A model generated the notes under the pieces. The model did no database searches. It was not told the origin of the DNA and saw nothing but the letters and a program-made list of their open reading frames with translations. The position numbers were made by a program, and so were the translations under genes. This document shows, one piece after another, positions 16,470 to 24,968 of a stretch of DNA of 64,000 bases (position 1 is its first letter; each line of letters opens with the position of its first letter). Where the stretch lies: positions 124,001 to 188,000 of the forward strand of contig NZ_JAMBOX010000003.1 of assembly GCF_023715785.1 (NCBI RefSeq), written 5' to 3'. Source of the stretch: Neobacillus niacini. Its GTDB lineage: Bacteria; Bacillota; Bacilli; Bacillales; Cytobacillaceae.

Positions 16470-18590
16470 ATGAAATCATTCTTACAGTCTATCACCGACC
16501 GTGTCTCGACGAAAAAAGGGATGTGGGTCACGCTTGGAATCTGGTTAGCGGTGACCATGCTGCTGGCTGTCTTTGCCCCGAGCGCCAAGGAATATGAAGT
16601 GTCAAACATTCAAACGGTTCCCGATGACGCACAGTCCGTAATTGCCCAAGGGAAAGTAGATCATTATTTCAAGGATAATGAAGGCATCCCTGCTATTCTT
16701 GTTTTTCAAGCTGAGAATGGAGAGAAAATGGACGTCCTTCAGCTAGTGGGAATTGTCCAACAGATTGAGGAGGCAGAAATTGAAGGCGTTGACCAGGTCG
16801 TACCGCTTTCGAAACTGCCCCCACAAGCAGTTGCTGGTTTCTTCTCTAAAGATCAAACCACGGCCATTCTTCCAATAACAATTGATTCAGCACTGGAGAA
16901 TAAAGAAATTCAAGATGTGGAAAAAGCCATCCATAAGGTTGTTAAGGATAACTCCGATTTAACCTTGTATGTGACCGGCCCAGCCGGGATTGCCACCGAC
17001 ACATTGGATTTGTTTTCACGGGCGGATGTCGTCCTAATTTTATCAACAGTAGGATTAATCCTCGTTCTGTTGATTGTCATTTACCGCTCGCCGCTCTTGG
17101 CGTTGATTCCATTGTTAACTGCAGGATTCGTGTATGAAGTAGTAATGCAAACGCTGGGCCTGATGGGTAAAGCTGGCTTGGTTTTGAGCAGCCAAACGCT
17201 GTCAATAATGACAATTCTCTTATTTGCAGCCTTGATTGATTATTCACTATTTGTGTTCTCCCGATTTAGGGAAGAATTGAAAAAGCATGATGATAAATTT
17301 GAGGCAATGAAGCTCGCAATGCGAGAAGTTGGTACCCCTGTATTCTACTCCGGCGGAACAGTGCTGGCCGCTATGCTGGTGTTATTTTTTGCCCAGTTCG
17401 GGGACTATCGGAACTTCGCGCCAACATTTGCGACGACCATGCTGATTATCATGCTCGCATCGGTTACATTGGTTCCGGCGATGTTTGCCCTTTTCGGCAG
17501 AAAATCGTTCTGGCCAATGATCCCGAAGGTAGGGCAAACTGCGATTAAAAGCAATTCTTTCTGGAGCCGAGTCGGGCGCTTCGTTGCAGCAAAACCAGGG
17601 CTATCCGTTGTGATAGTCGGATTGGTCCTGCTCTTGTCGGCAAGCAATATGGTGAATTTGAAATATGAATTCGATACGATGAAGTCCTTCCCGAAAGATA
17701 TGCCTTCACGGATGGGCTATGAAATTCTTGAGGATAAGTTCGAAAAAGGTGACCTTGCCCCTACTACTGTGTTATATGAGGGTTCTGAGCCGCTTACAGC
17801 AGAACAGCAGGAGTCTTTGAAAAATAAACTGGCGGAACAGGATTTGGTAGGTTCTGTACGGGTAAATGCTGTTGCGGATGAAGGCAAAGTCGTGCAATAC
17901 AGCCTGACTTTTGCAGAAAATCCGTACTCCGCTAAGGCAATGGATGCTTTGGAGTCGATGCGGGACCGCTCGAATAAGCTTGCTGATGGTGCGAGTGTGG
18001 ATGGGAAGCTTTATTTTGCCGGCGAGACTGCCACAAAGGTCGATGACCGTTCAATTAATGACAGGGATTTGATTGTGATTGTCGCGTTGGAAACGCTGTT
18101 GATTTTTGTGATGTTAATTAGCTTGACCCGATCGATTCGAATGTCGATTTATATGATTGGAACAATCTTGATTTCCTTCCTTGCCGCCCTTGGGCTGGGG
18201 ATGTTCTTAAGCAATTTGTTCTTTGATATCGACACCATCAGCAACCGGGTACCGCTCTATTCGTTTGTCTTCCTGATTGCGCTGGGCATCGATTATAATA
18301 TCATGCTAATTTCGCGATACCAGGAGGAACGGGCGAAGCATTCGGTTAAGGAAGCGGTAGAAATTGCGGTCGCTAGCACAGGCGGAGTGATTTCTTCTGC
18401 AGGACTTATTCTGGCCGCCACCTTTGCGGTCCTGATGACGCAGCCGATCCAGTTATTGTTTGTGTTCGGCTTTATCGTCGCCATCGGCATTTTGCTGGAT
18501 ACCTTCCTTGTACGCGGCGTTTTGCTGCCGGGGTTGATTGTGTTGTTTGAGGGGAAGAAGGAGAAGACGACCGGGACTGTACGTGGATAG
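16470..18590 (+). CDS. MMPL/RND-family transporter
   Basis: 706 residues with two homologous halves, each one N-terminal helix, a large extracytoplasmic loop and about five more helices (MMPL domains at about 40-345 and 400-700). Characteristic segments include LLFAALIDYSLFVFSRFREEL (about 250) and IALGIDYNIMLISRYQEERA (about 605), with the Asp-Tyr pairs thought to relay protons in RND proteins. Similar to B. subtilis YdfJ and other MMPL exporters of lipids or hydrophobic drugs. Start ATG 16470 behind AGAAGGGTGGG. Probably repressed by the adjacent TetR protein. Confidence 0.9.
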   Translation: MKSFLQSITDRVSTKKGMWVTLGIWLAVTMLLAVFAPSAKEYEVSNIQTVPDDAQSVIAQGKVDHYFKDNEGIPAILVFQAENGEKMDVLQLVGIVQQIEEAEIEGVDQVVPLSKLPPQAVAGFFSKDQTTAILPITIDSALENKEIQDVEKAIHKVVKDNSDLTLYVTGPAGIATDTLDLFSRADVVLILSTVGLILVLLIVIYRSPLLALIPLLTAGFVYEVVMQTLGLMGKAGLVLSSQTLSIMTILLFAALIDYSLFVFSRFREELKKHDDKFEAMKLAMREVGTPVFYSGGTVLAAMLVLFFAQFGDYRNFAPTFATTMLIIMLASVTLVPAMFALFGRKSFWPMIPKVGQTAIKSNSFWSRVGRFVAAKPGLSVVIVGLVLLLSASNMVNLKYEFDTMKSFPKDMPSRMGYEILEDKFEKGDLAPTTVLYEGSEPLTAEQQESLKNKLAEQDLVGSVRVNAVADEGKVVQYSLTFAENPYSAKAMDALESMRDRSNKLADGASVDGKLYFAGETATKVDDRSINDRDLIVIVALETLLIFVMLISLTRSIRMSIYMIGTILISFLAALGLGMFLSNLFFDIDTISNRVPLYSFVFLIALGIDYNIMLISRYQEERAKHSVKEAVEIAVASTGGVISSAGLILAATFAVLMTQPIQLLFVFGFIVAIGILLDTFLVRGVLLPGLIVLFEGKKEKTTGTVRG

Positions 18591-18610
18591 TTGAAAATTC
18601 TTGGATATGG

Positions 18611-18643
18611 AAAAAGCGAACCGGATTGGGTTCGCTTTTTTTA
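18611..18643. terminator. Bidirectional terminator after the MMPL gene
   Basis: AAGCGAACC-6-GGTTCGCTT with TTTTTTT on the right and AAAAA on the left; serves MMPL (plus) and the SMR pair (minus). Confidence 0.85.
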
Positions 18644-18661
18644 TTAAAACGTTTTTGGTTT

Positions 18662-19009
18662 TCAATGATTTAATTCTTTCGCAGTTTCAGGCTTATCGGA
18701 AGTGTTCAATAAAACAACGCCGCCTATAATGAGGATAATCCCGGAAAGCGAAAGAATGTTAAACAGCTCTCCCCAAACTAAAACACCGATTAAAGCAGTA
18801 AGCGCTGTCCCCACTCCTGACCATATGGCGTAGGCAATACTTAAAGGGATTTTAGTGAGCGCTTTTGCAATAAAGTAAAATGAAAGTCCATACCCGACAA
18901 CAACGCCAATTGAAGGAAGCAGGACAGTGAATCCATCCGACAATTTCAGCATGGTCGTCGCAAATACCTCACAAATAATTGAAATGGCTAGAAAAAGAGA
19001 CCCTCTCAT
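18662..19009 (-). CDS. Small multidrug resistance (SMR) protein, second subunit
   Basis: 115 residues, four helices. Contains the essential membrane glutamate in helix 1 (IICEVFATTMLKLSDGF) and the SMR signature IAYAIWSGVGTALTALIG. SMR proteins are dimeric proton/drug antiporters. ATG 19009 follows AGGAGAGTG and lies 12 bases after the stop of a second SMR gene, so the two probably form a heterodimeric pump like EbrAB or YkkCD. Its hydrophilic C-terminal tail (about 105-115) is longer than that of the partner. Confidence 0.88.
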   Translation of the reverse strand: MRGSLFLAISIICEVFATTMLKLSDGFTVLLPSIGVVVGYGLSFYFIAKALTKIPLSIAYAIWSGVGTALTALIGVLVWGELFNILSLSGIILIIGGVVLLNTSDKPETAKELNH

Positions 19010-19021
19010 CTTTTCACTCTC

Positions 19022-19345
19022 CTAATGCACCCTGCCAAAGTTTAATAGTATAACCCCAAAAATAATTAGGGCGATCCCAATGAATTTTTTACGGTTAAAT
19101 TTTTCTTTATAAAAAGTTATGCCCACCAAAGCCGTGAGAGCAGTGCCTAAACCTGCCCAAATCGCATATGCCATCCCAAGCGGCACCGTTTTTAATGCTA
19201 AAGATAACGCATAGAAAGCTACTCCGTATCCGATGACCACTCCGAGAGAGGGCAGAAGTTTTTTAAAGCCGTTAGTGGCTTTAAGCATAGAGCTGCCGAA
19301 CACCTCACTTAAGATAGCCAACAGCAAAAGTCCATAAGCATTCAT
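19022..19345 (-). CDS. Small multidrug resistance (SMR) protein, first subunit
   Basis: 107 residues from ATG 19345 (GGAGGGCTAGTG upstream). Four helices, conserved glutamate in LLAILSEVFGSSMLKATNGF, and MAYAIWAGLGTALTALVG. It pairs with the downstream SMR gene. I looked for a ykkC guanidine riboswitch in the 130 bases upstream and saw none, so guanidine export is not specifically supported. An EbrA-like role (cationic dyes, quaternary ammonium) is the family default. Confidence 0.88.
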   Translation of the reverse strand: MNAYGLLLLAILSEVFGSSMLKATNGFKKLLPSLGVVIGYGVAFYALSLALKTVPLGMAYAIWAGLGTALTALVGITFYKEKFNRKKFIGIALIIFGVILLNFGRVH

Positions 19346-19513
19346 CACTAGCCCTCCATTTGCAAAAAGACTCCTATTTATTGTACAGGAAACTATATGG
19401 ATTGCGGTGACTAATTATTTTTATATTGACAACTTTTTAGTCGGGCTTTTTGCCCAAAATGGTAATCTTACTGTAAAATTATGCTAGTAAATACTAATAA
19501 TGGAGTGAGACAA

Positions 19514-20068
19514 GTGATAGATTTAAATTTTAAGCCGACACTTGTGGGGGAAAAAGTTATTTTGAGGCGTTTTAATGTTATGGAGGATTTCCCCTATTTG
19601 GTGGAATGTTTGCAGGATCCCGAGGTTTTAAAATTTACGGGCGGCTCCGCGGATTTTGATAGAGAAAAAATCATGAATTGGTATAATACGAGAAATGAAC
19701 AAACTAATCGGTTAGACCTTGCAATCGTGGATAAATCCCTTAATAACTTGGTTGGGGAAGCGGTGGTCAACGAATATGACCAAGTCAACCATAGCATGAA
19801 TTTTAGAATCCTCATTGGCCCCAGGGGGAGAAATCGGGGGCTGGGGTCGGAAGCAACACAACTGATCGTCGATTATGTATTTGAGAATACTGATTTGAAT
19901 CAACTTACTTTAGGTGTGTATGCATTTAACCCTAGAGCGATAAAAGTCTATGAAAAAATGGGATTTGTCGTTGATAGTGTCGATAAAAATGATCTAGAGT
20001 ATGAGGGCGAATGGATTGATGCCTTTAATATGAAGTTGACACGGGAAAAGTGGATGAATAATAAATAG
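19514..20068 (+). CDS. GNAT family N-acetyltransferase (RimJ/RimL-like)
   Basis: Start GTG 19514 is chosen because GGAGTGAG ends 4-5 bases before it; an upstream ATG at 19481 has no ribosome site. 184 residues. The acetyl-CoA binding motif A is seen as GPRGRNRGLGSEATQLIVDY (about 107-126), followed by FNPRAIKVYEKMGF (about 143-156), typical of the Acetyltransf_3 (RimJ/RimL) group. Substrate unknown: an amino group of a protein or small molecule. Followed by a strong terminator. Confidence 0.85.
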   Translation: MIDLNFKPTLVGEKVILRRFNVMEDFPYLVECLQDPEVLKFTGGSADFDREKIMNWYNTRNEQTNRLDLAIVDKSLNNLVGEAVVNEYDQVNHSMNFRILIGPRGRNRGLGSEATQLIVDYVFENTDLNQLTLGVYAFNPRAIKVYEKMGFVVDSVDKNDLEYEGEWIDAFNMKLTREKWMNNK

Positions 20069-20079
20069 GCTGGATGCAG

Positions 20080-20114
20080 AACGGCTCAGTTTGCATTGAA
20101 CTGAGCCGTTTTTT
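20080..20114 (+). terminator. Terminator of the GNAT gene
   Basis: AACGGCTCAGTT-7-AACTGAGCCGTT then TTTTG; perfect 12-bp stem. Confidence 0.85.
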
Positions 20115-20187
20115 GTTACAAAGTTGTGGACTTTGTGGATATATTTGAAAAAATGTAGATATCTTCGTAAATTTTGTAGATATGGCA

Positions 20188-20308
20188 ATATAAACGCCTC
20201 TTTTTTACCACCGCCGCGATATTTCTAACTCCACGGGCAATATGACATTTCTTTTTTACCATGATCACGATTTTTTCCGGCTCCACGGGTAATATGAACC
20301 TCTTTTGG
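20188..20308. repeat. Degenerate 52-bp tandem repeat, 2.3 copies
   Basis: Units start at 20188, 20240 and 20292 with exact 52-bp spacing. Each begins ATAT(A/G)A, then CTTTTTTACCA, a CACGAT or CGCGAT core, and ends CTCCACGGG(C/T)A. The third copy stops after about 17 bases. It lies between convergent genes after the GNAT terminator. No function is evident. Confidence 0.6.
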
Positions 20309-20363
20309 ATGTGGCTGCCCGGGAAATCCTGCAGCATCTTTCACTCCGTCCCCATTATCGACC

Positions 20364-22019
20364 TTATCTAATCTTCCCCAGCTCATCTAAAAAGGCAGGT
20401 CTTTTTTTGTATAAATGCATTAGTTCTTTGACCAAATCAGCTTGATTTTCTTTGCCTGCAATCGCTTTATACTTCTTAAGTTTCTTGCAAATATTTTGAT
20501 ATGCCCGGCGATTGGAGGAGTGCTTTCCCTCCACTTTGATATGTTCCTTGTATATTTCAATAACTTCATCCCGGAATCGATCCACTAGCCTCTCTGCGTA
20601 AGACTCAATATTAGAAGGGTTGTTCCGAACAAAATCCATCATTTCATCTATATCATTTTCCTTGTCAATCAACTCGAGATACATCCTCTTGGCCGACCAG
20701 CCATTCCCGTTTTTTAGCTCTTGTTTTATGTTAGTATAGAATTCTGTTTGATTGCCATCGGCCAATTCTCTCAGTTCCACATAATAGTCGAAATCCCCTA
20801 CAAGCAAAAGTTCCTTCGCCAATTTTTCCTGTTCTTCTTTTCGTGACAATTCTTTATAAGCCTCATAGCGGAACTTTTTCCAGCTAGTCACTAAACCTGG
20901 ATACTGTTTATCTTGCTTTTCTCCTTCTTCCGCCACTTCAATAACTTTTTGAAAATCCCCCTCCTGCCGATATATTTCAATTAATCGCTCCCGGAACGAC
21001 TTAAATTGGAGATGGTCTTTGATAAATTGTTCCGCTTCTTCCGGCTCACCGTATTTTTCAATTAGACTAAATAATATTTGCAACAGTGATTCATTGTTAT
21101 ATCGTTGATAGCTATCACTAGCTTCCAAATCCATAAGGGAATTTATTTTTGTTTTAAACTTATCTCTAAGTTCTTGATCATCCGCAAATTCAACACAGAT
21201 CCCGAGTAAATCATTTCTAAACTCTTCCCATCCTGAAAAAATTCCACTGTCAACACAATCTAATAGTTTTACAAAGACCATTTTACTTTCTTGTATGTCC
21301 CAACCAGTCCGATCAGTAACTGCCTCTTCAATTGTTTTAATTGAATCTGTAACCAAACTGCCAATATCTCCGTCAGAGTCATCGGCATATTGAAATGCCT
21401 TGATTGCTTCCTCTAACAATAATAAAGCAATATCAACGGCTAAAACTATATTTTCTGTATTCCTGACCTTTTCTAATACTTCTTCCATTTCACTTACAAA
21501 TGCAGACGTTTTATTGTACCTAATGTACCCTTCTCTAGTATATTTCCGGACGATAGAATCGATGAGCTTTTTGCAATTTTGAAGTTCATGCGGGTAGTCG
21601 ACTTTTGCATATCGGACAATCAAGCTATTTTTTAGAGCCGGATCGTTAAAAGTCAAATCTTCAATAATATTCACCAATTCATCCTTTGAAAGATTGATTA
21701 AGATTTCATGCAAGTTCGGACGCTTGAAAGATTGGTCATTATTAGGATTCTTCAACCTTTCAGCCAGTTTAAAATAAGCTGCTGCCTCGTGTTTGCAGAC
21801 CGGGCCGAAATCATAAGGGCATGCACAAGCCGAATACAAGACCTCACCGTTATCGTCGAGTTTCACGACAACCTCATAATCTTCACTTCCCTCAACGATA
21901 AAAATAAAATAGTTTTTTCCCTGTTCATTGACATCTATAATATTACCTACCATGTAATAATTGTAGCCTCTGTCTAGAATGGTTTTATTTATGTAGTATT
22001 GAAAATCATTTATATTCAT
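20364..22019 (-). CDS. SWIM zinc-finger protein
   Basis: Start ATG 22019, behind AGGTGAGG with 9-base spacing; a GTG at 22034 overlapping the upstream stop (GTGA) is also possible. About 551 residues. The SWIM motif CxCxnCxH appears as CACPYDFGPVCKHEAA (about residues 67-82). The rest is helical and acidic, with repeat-like helical segments (about 130-530) suggestive of a scaffold. SWIM proteins bind nucleic acid or proteins; in bacteria many sit beside SNF2 helicases, but none is here. Likely cotranscribed with the upstream HD-domain gene. Confidence 0.75.
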   Translation of the reverse strand: MNINDFQYYINKTILDRGYNYYMVGNIIDVNEQGKNYFIFIVEGSEDYEVVVKLDDNGEVLYSACACPYDFGPVCKHEAAAYFKLAERLKNPNNDQSFKRPNLHEILINLSKDELVNIIEDLTFNDPALKNSLIVRYAKVDYPHELQNCKKLIDSIVRKYTREGYIRYNKTSAFVSEMEEVLEKVRNTENIVLAVDIALLLLEEAIKAFQYADDSDGDIGSLVTDSIKTIEEAVTDRTGWDIQESKMVFVKLLDCVDSGIFSGWEEFRNDLLGICVEFADDQELRDKFKTKINSLMDLEASDSYQRYNNESLLQILFSLIEKYGEPEEAEQFIKDHLQFKSFRERLIEIYRQEGDFQKVIEVAEEGEKQDKQYPGLVTSWKKFRYEAYKELSRKEEQEKLAKELLLVGDFDYYVELRELADGNQTEFYTNIKQELKNGNGWSAKRMYLELIDKENDIDEMMDFVRNNPSNIESYAERLVDRFRDEVIEIYKEHIKVEGKHSSNRRAYQNICKKLKKYKAIAGKENQADLVKELMHLYKKRPAFLDELGKIR

Positions 22020-22030
22020 CTTCCTGGTCC

Positions 22031-22591
22031 TCACCTATGTATTTTTCCCAAAGTCTCCCGGTCAACCAATTCCCTAATCGCCCGAATGATAGGGTCAAAA
22101 TCGGAATATTTCTTTCCGTATTCGAGGTTAAATTCATAATCAAAATCGGACGGATTTTCACCTTGGTTATGCTGGATGATGGTCTCGATTTTATCAAGTG
22201 CTTTGACCAGTTTCGCTTCTTTGGTTTCTGCTTGATTATATTCTTGCCATAATGCTTGAAATTGCTGCTGCATTTTCACCGAAAGCGGTGCGATTAAACG
22301 CTCAATCGCTTCCTCTTCCCGCTTTCGTTTTTCCTGTGGCTGTACGGCCAGATTTGCGGAGAAATCACCTTCATAAGCTTCCCCCAAGTCATGGATTAAA
22401 TCCATCCTAAGGACTTTATTAAAATCGATTTCGGGAAAAAATTCCTCCAGCACTATGGTAAACAAACTTAGACGCCAGGAGTGTTCGGCGATGCTTTCCC
22501 GCCTTCCGGTACTGGTCCACGCAGTCCTTGTATTGATTTTTAAACGTTCTAGCTCTTTTATAAAAGTAATGATATTCCTGATGTCTTCCAT
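22031..22591 (-). CDS. HD-domain hydrolase (YfbR/HDDC2-like nucleotidase)
   Basis: 186 residues. HD-domain metal ligands are seen as SIAEHSWRLSLF (His, about 33-44), LRMDLIHDLGEAYEGD (His-Asp, about 61-76) and a later Asp in LVKALDKIET (about 128-137). The pattern fits the HD_3 group, which includes the 5'-deoxynucleotidase YfbR. It would remove phosphate from deoxynucleoside monophosphates in the cytoplasm. Start ATG 22591 behind AGGAGG. The stop nearly touches the start of the SWIM gene, indicating an operon. Confidence 0.8.
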   Translation of the reverse strand: MEDIRNIITFIKELERLKINTRTAWTSTGRRESIAEHSWRLSLFTIVLEEFFPEIDFNKVLRMDLIHDLGEAYEGDFSANLAVQPQEKRKREEEAIERLIAPLSVKMQQQFQALWQEYNQAETKEAKLVKALDKIETIIQHNQGENPSDFDYEFNLEYGKKYSDFDPIIRAIRELVDRETLGKIHR

Positions 22592-22614
22592 AAGAACAGG
22601 CCTCCTGAATTAAC

Positions 22615-23301
22615 CTAGCTATTAATGATTTTATACTGATTCACCGGCCGGCCAACTCCGCCATATTCAATGACAATTTCCACTTTTCCGCTCTGCTCCA
22701 AATATTCTAGGTACCGTCTGGCGGTCACCCGGGCGATGCCGATTCCTTCCGCAACAGCTTCTGCCGAAGTGGCCTCGTCCTGATTTTTCAAAAAATCAAT
22801 GACTTTATCTAAAGTAAGTGCATTTAGTCCCTTTGGCAGTTCCCCTTTATCCTGCCGGCCCTGATGAAACAACAGGCCATCCAACTCCTGCTGGGAAATG
22901 GAATCTCTTTTTAAAAAGCTTTGATGGTACGTTCTATAATTTGTCAGCGCCTGCTGAATCCGGTCAAATTTAAATGGCTTCATAATATAATCGACGGCAC
23001 CAAGCTGTAGCACCCCGCGGACGGTTTCCATATCACTTGCCGCTGTCACCGCTATCACATCGGTCCCCAACTCTTCAGAGCGGATTTGTTTAATCGTCGT
23101 CAGCCCGTCCTGATTTGGCATATAAATGTCGACAAACGCAAGGTCAGGCTTTTCTTTTTTTATCAGCTCAATGCCTTCCTTCCCGTTTGCAGCACAGCCG
23201 ATAACCTTAAAGCCCTCTACCCTCTCGACAAACTGCCGGTTTATTTCTTGGACCATCGGGTCGTCCTCAATTAACAGCACTGTAATCAACTCACTAGCCA
23301 T
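22615..23301 (-). CDS. dctR: Response regulator DctR (CitB/DcuR type)
   Basis: ATG 23301 follows GGAGGGGG; the longer upstream open frame overlaps the kinase gene and is not used. 228 residues: receiver domain (about 5-120, VLLIEDDPMVQEIN, phospho-acceptor in KPDLAFVDIYMPNQDG, lysine in YIMKPF) and a C-terminal helix-turn-helix (about 165-215, EAVAEGIGIARVTARRYLEYL). Matches DctR of B. subtilis in type and context. Phosphorylated by DctS, it should activate dctP. Starts 17 bases after dctS; same operon. Confidence 0.88.
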   Translation of the reverse strand: MASELITVLLIEDDPMVQEINRQFVERVEGFKVIGCAANGKEGIELIKKEKPDLAFVDIYMPNQDGLTTIKQIRSEELGTDVIAVTAASDMETVRGVLQLGAVDYIMKPFKFDRIQQALTNYRTYHQSFLKRDSISQQELDGLLFHQGRQDKGELPKGLNALTLDKVIDFLKNQDEATSAEAVAEGIGIARVTARRYLEYLEQSGKVEIVIEYGGVGRPVNQYKIINS

Positions 23302-23318
23302 GACGAAAGCCCCCTCCA

Positions 23319-24890
23319 CTAAATCGTCACAATAAAGGTAGTGCCTTTTCCTAAGTCCGATTCTACCTGAATCGTGCCATTCGCTTTTTCCACTATTTCT
23401 TTTATTAAAAATAGCCCAATGCCATGATCTACACTGCCCTTTGTTGAATAACCCTTTGTAAAAATATGCGGCAGGATGTTTTCCGGGATTCCACACCCAT
23501 TGTCCTCAACCAATATAGATAAAATCCCCTCTTCCTGCTCAAGGCTGACATAAATATTTTTCTTCTCGATTTCTTTATTCTTAAAAGAATCGAAAGCGTT
23601 TTCGATTAAATTTCCGATGATGATGACAAAATCGTGTTCATCGAGCGGCTCCGGAAATGAATGCAGCCGGCTGTTGCGGTCAATCTGTAAATGAATCCCC
23701 AACTCCTTGGCGCGGCTGACTTTGCTTAACAGCAAGCCCGACAAGCTTTCACTCCTGATACTTTTCGACAAGAATTGCGTTAATTCCTCTTGCTCTTCGG
23801 TGGTTTGAAACACATATTCCAGCGCTTTCTTCGGATTTCCGAGCTGCAGCAATCCGGCAATCGTATGAAGCTTGTTCATGTACTCGTGATTTTGCACTCT
23901 CAGGGCACTGACAAACGCCTTGACGCCCGTTAACTCTTCCGCCAGCTTTTTTGCTTCGGTCCGGTCTTGGAAAATCGCGACTGCCCCGATGATTTCCTCA
24001 TTTACTTTAATCGGGATCCGATTGCTAAGGATATTTGAATTTCTTACGGTCAACTCTTTGTTAAAGACAGGCCGTTTCAGATCAAGGATTTCCGGAAGCC
24101 TGGTGTCAGGCACCACATCGCTAATCTGCCGGCCGATGACATCACCCGATACCCCCATCATCGTTTTGGCCTTATCGTTAAAAACGGTAATCCGCTGCTC
24201 TTTGTCAATCGCGATAATGCCTTCGTGCATAGCGTTGAAGGTTTCCGTCCGCTCCTGCACCAATTGGGCAATTTCATGAGGCTCCAAATTGAACATCTGT
24301 TTTTTCATTTTTGAAGCCAAAAGCCAGGCTCCCCAGCCGCCAAAAAATAACGATATTGCCCCAGCGACGATGATTTGGAACCGCATGTCCCAAATCATTT
24401 CGAAAAAAGTCGGCAGCAAATAGCCGGCCAGGACGACACCAACCTGTTGGTGCTCGGCATTCATAATCGGAACAAAGGCGCGAATCACCGTTCCTACCTC
24501 ACCTTTTGCCTTCGAGGTATAGGTTAGTTCAGCAAACGCCTGAGCCTCATCGTTTCCAGCCGACTCTTTTCCAACCAAGCTGGAAATAGGGTGTGATAAA
24601 CGAATATGGTTCATATCCATGACAACAATATATTCGGCGTGATGGATGATTCGCAGTTTTTCCACCCGGCTGCGGATTTTGTCTTTCTCCTCTGCCGTTC
24701 CCGTAATATTGGACTTAATTTCAGCATCCTCAGCGATGGTCTGGGCAGTCAGCAGAGCTCGTTTCTTTAATTCCTCTTCCTGCGAATCTATGAAATTACT
24801 AATGATAATGATTCCGGCTAGCAACAGGGAGAATCCTACAATAAAAAATATTAACGCGGTAATCTTTGTTTTCATGGTCAGACGGTTCAT
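23319..24890 (-). CDS. dctS: Sensor histidine kinase DctS (DcuS/CitA type)
   Basis: 523 residues. Helix 1 (about 9-29), an extracytoplasmic sensor domain of the sCache/PDC type (about 35-170, IVVMDMNHIRLSHP, GVVLAGYLLP), helix 2 (about 172-192), a cytoplasmic PAS domain (about 215-320), then the phosphoacceptor region RVQNHEYMNKLHTIAGLLQ (SPOB_a-like, His about 345) and HATPase (NLIENAFDS, VEDNGCGIP, GIGLFLIKE). It senses external C4-dicarboxylates such as fumarate or succinate together with DctB and phosphorylates DctR. Divergent from dctB over a 78-bp region containing a 22-bp palindrome. Confidence 0.88.
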   Translation of the reverse strand: MNRLTMKTKITALIFFIVGFSLLLAGIIIISNFIDSQEEELKKRALLTAQTIAEDAEIKSNITGTAEEKDKIRSRVEKLRIIHHAEYIVVMDMNHIRLSHPISSLVGKESAGNDEAQAFAELTYTSKAKGEVGTVIRAFVPIMNAEHQQVGVVLAGYLLPTFFEMIWDMRFQIIVAGAISLFFGGWGAWLLASKMKKQMFNLEPHEIAQLVQERTETFNAMHEGIIAIDKEQRITVFNDKAKTMMGVSGDVIGRQISDVVPDTRLPEILDLKRPVFNKELTVRNSNILSNRIPIKVNEEIIGAVAIFQDRTEAKKLAEELTGVKAFVSALRVQNHEYMNKLHTIAGLLQLGNPKKALEYVFQTTEEQEELTQFLSKSIRSESLSGLLLSKVSRAKELGIHLQIDRNSRLHSFPEPLDEHDFVIIIGNLIENAFDSFKNKEIEKKNIYVSLEQEEGILSILVEDNGCGIPENILPHIFTKGYSTKGSVDHGIGLFLIKEIVEKANGTIQVESDLGKGTTFIVTI

Positions 24891-24921
24891 AGCAGGATTC
24901 CTTTCTTCAATACTACTAAAA

Positions 24922-24943
24922 TAATTTTATCATGATAAAATTA
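24922..24943. promoter_or_regulatory. 22-bp perfect palindrome between dctS and dctB
   Basis: A perfect inverted repeat centred on ATCATGAT, extending 11 bases each way (TAATTTTATCA and its complement). It holds a GATAAAAT sequence in both directions, usable as a -10, without a good -35, which suggests activator-dependent divergent promoters. The binding protein could be DctR. Inference. Confidence 0.5.
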
Positions 24944-24968
24944 AAGTGAGAACAGGGAGGAATTTCGG

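Noticed and set aside
19346-19480. ykkC-type guanidine riboswitch before the SMR pair
   Set aside because: The interval is short and lacks the conserved aptamer blocks.
22615-23496. Extended 293-residue version of DctR
   Set aside because: The extra N-terminal 65 codons overlap the dctS 3' end in another frame, and the receiver domain and GGAGGGGG site mark ATG 23301 as the start.
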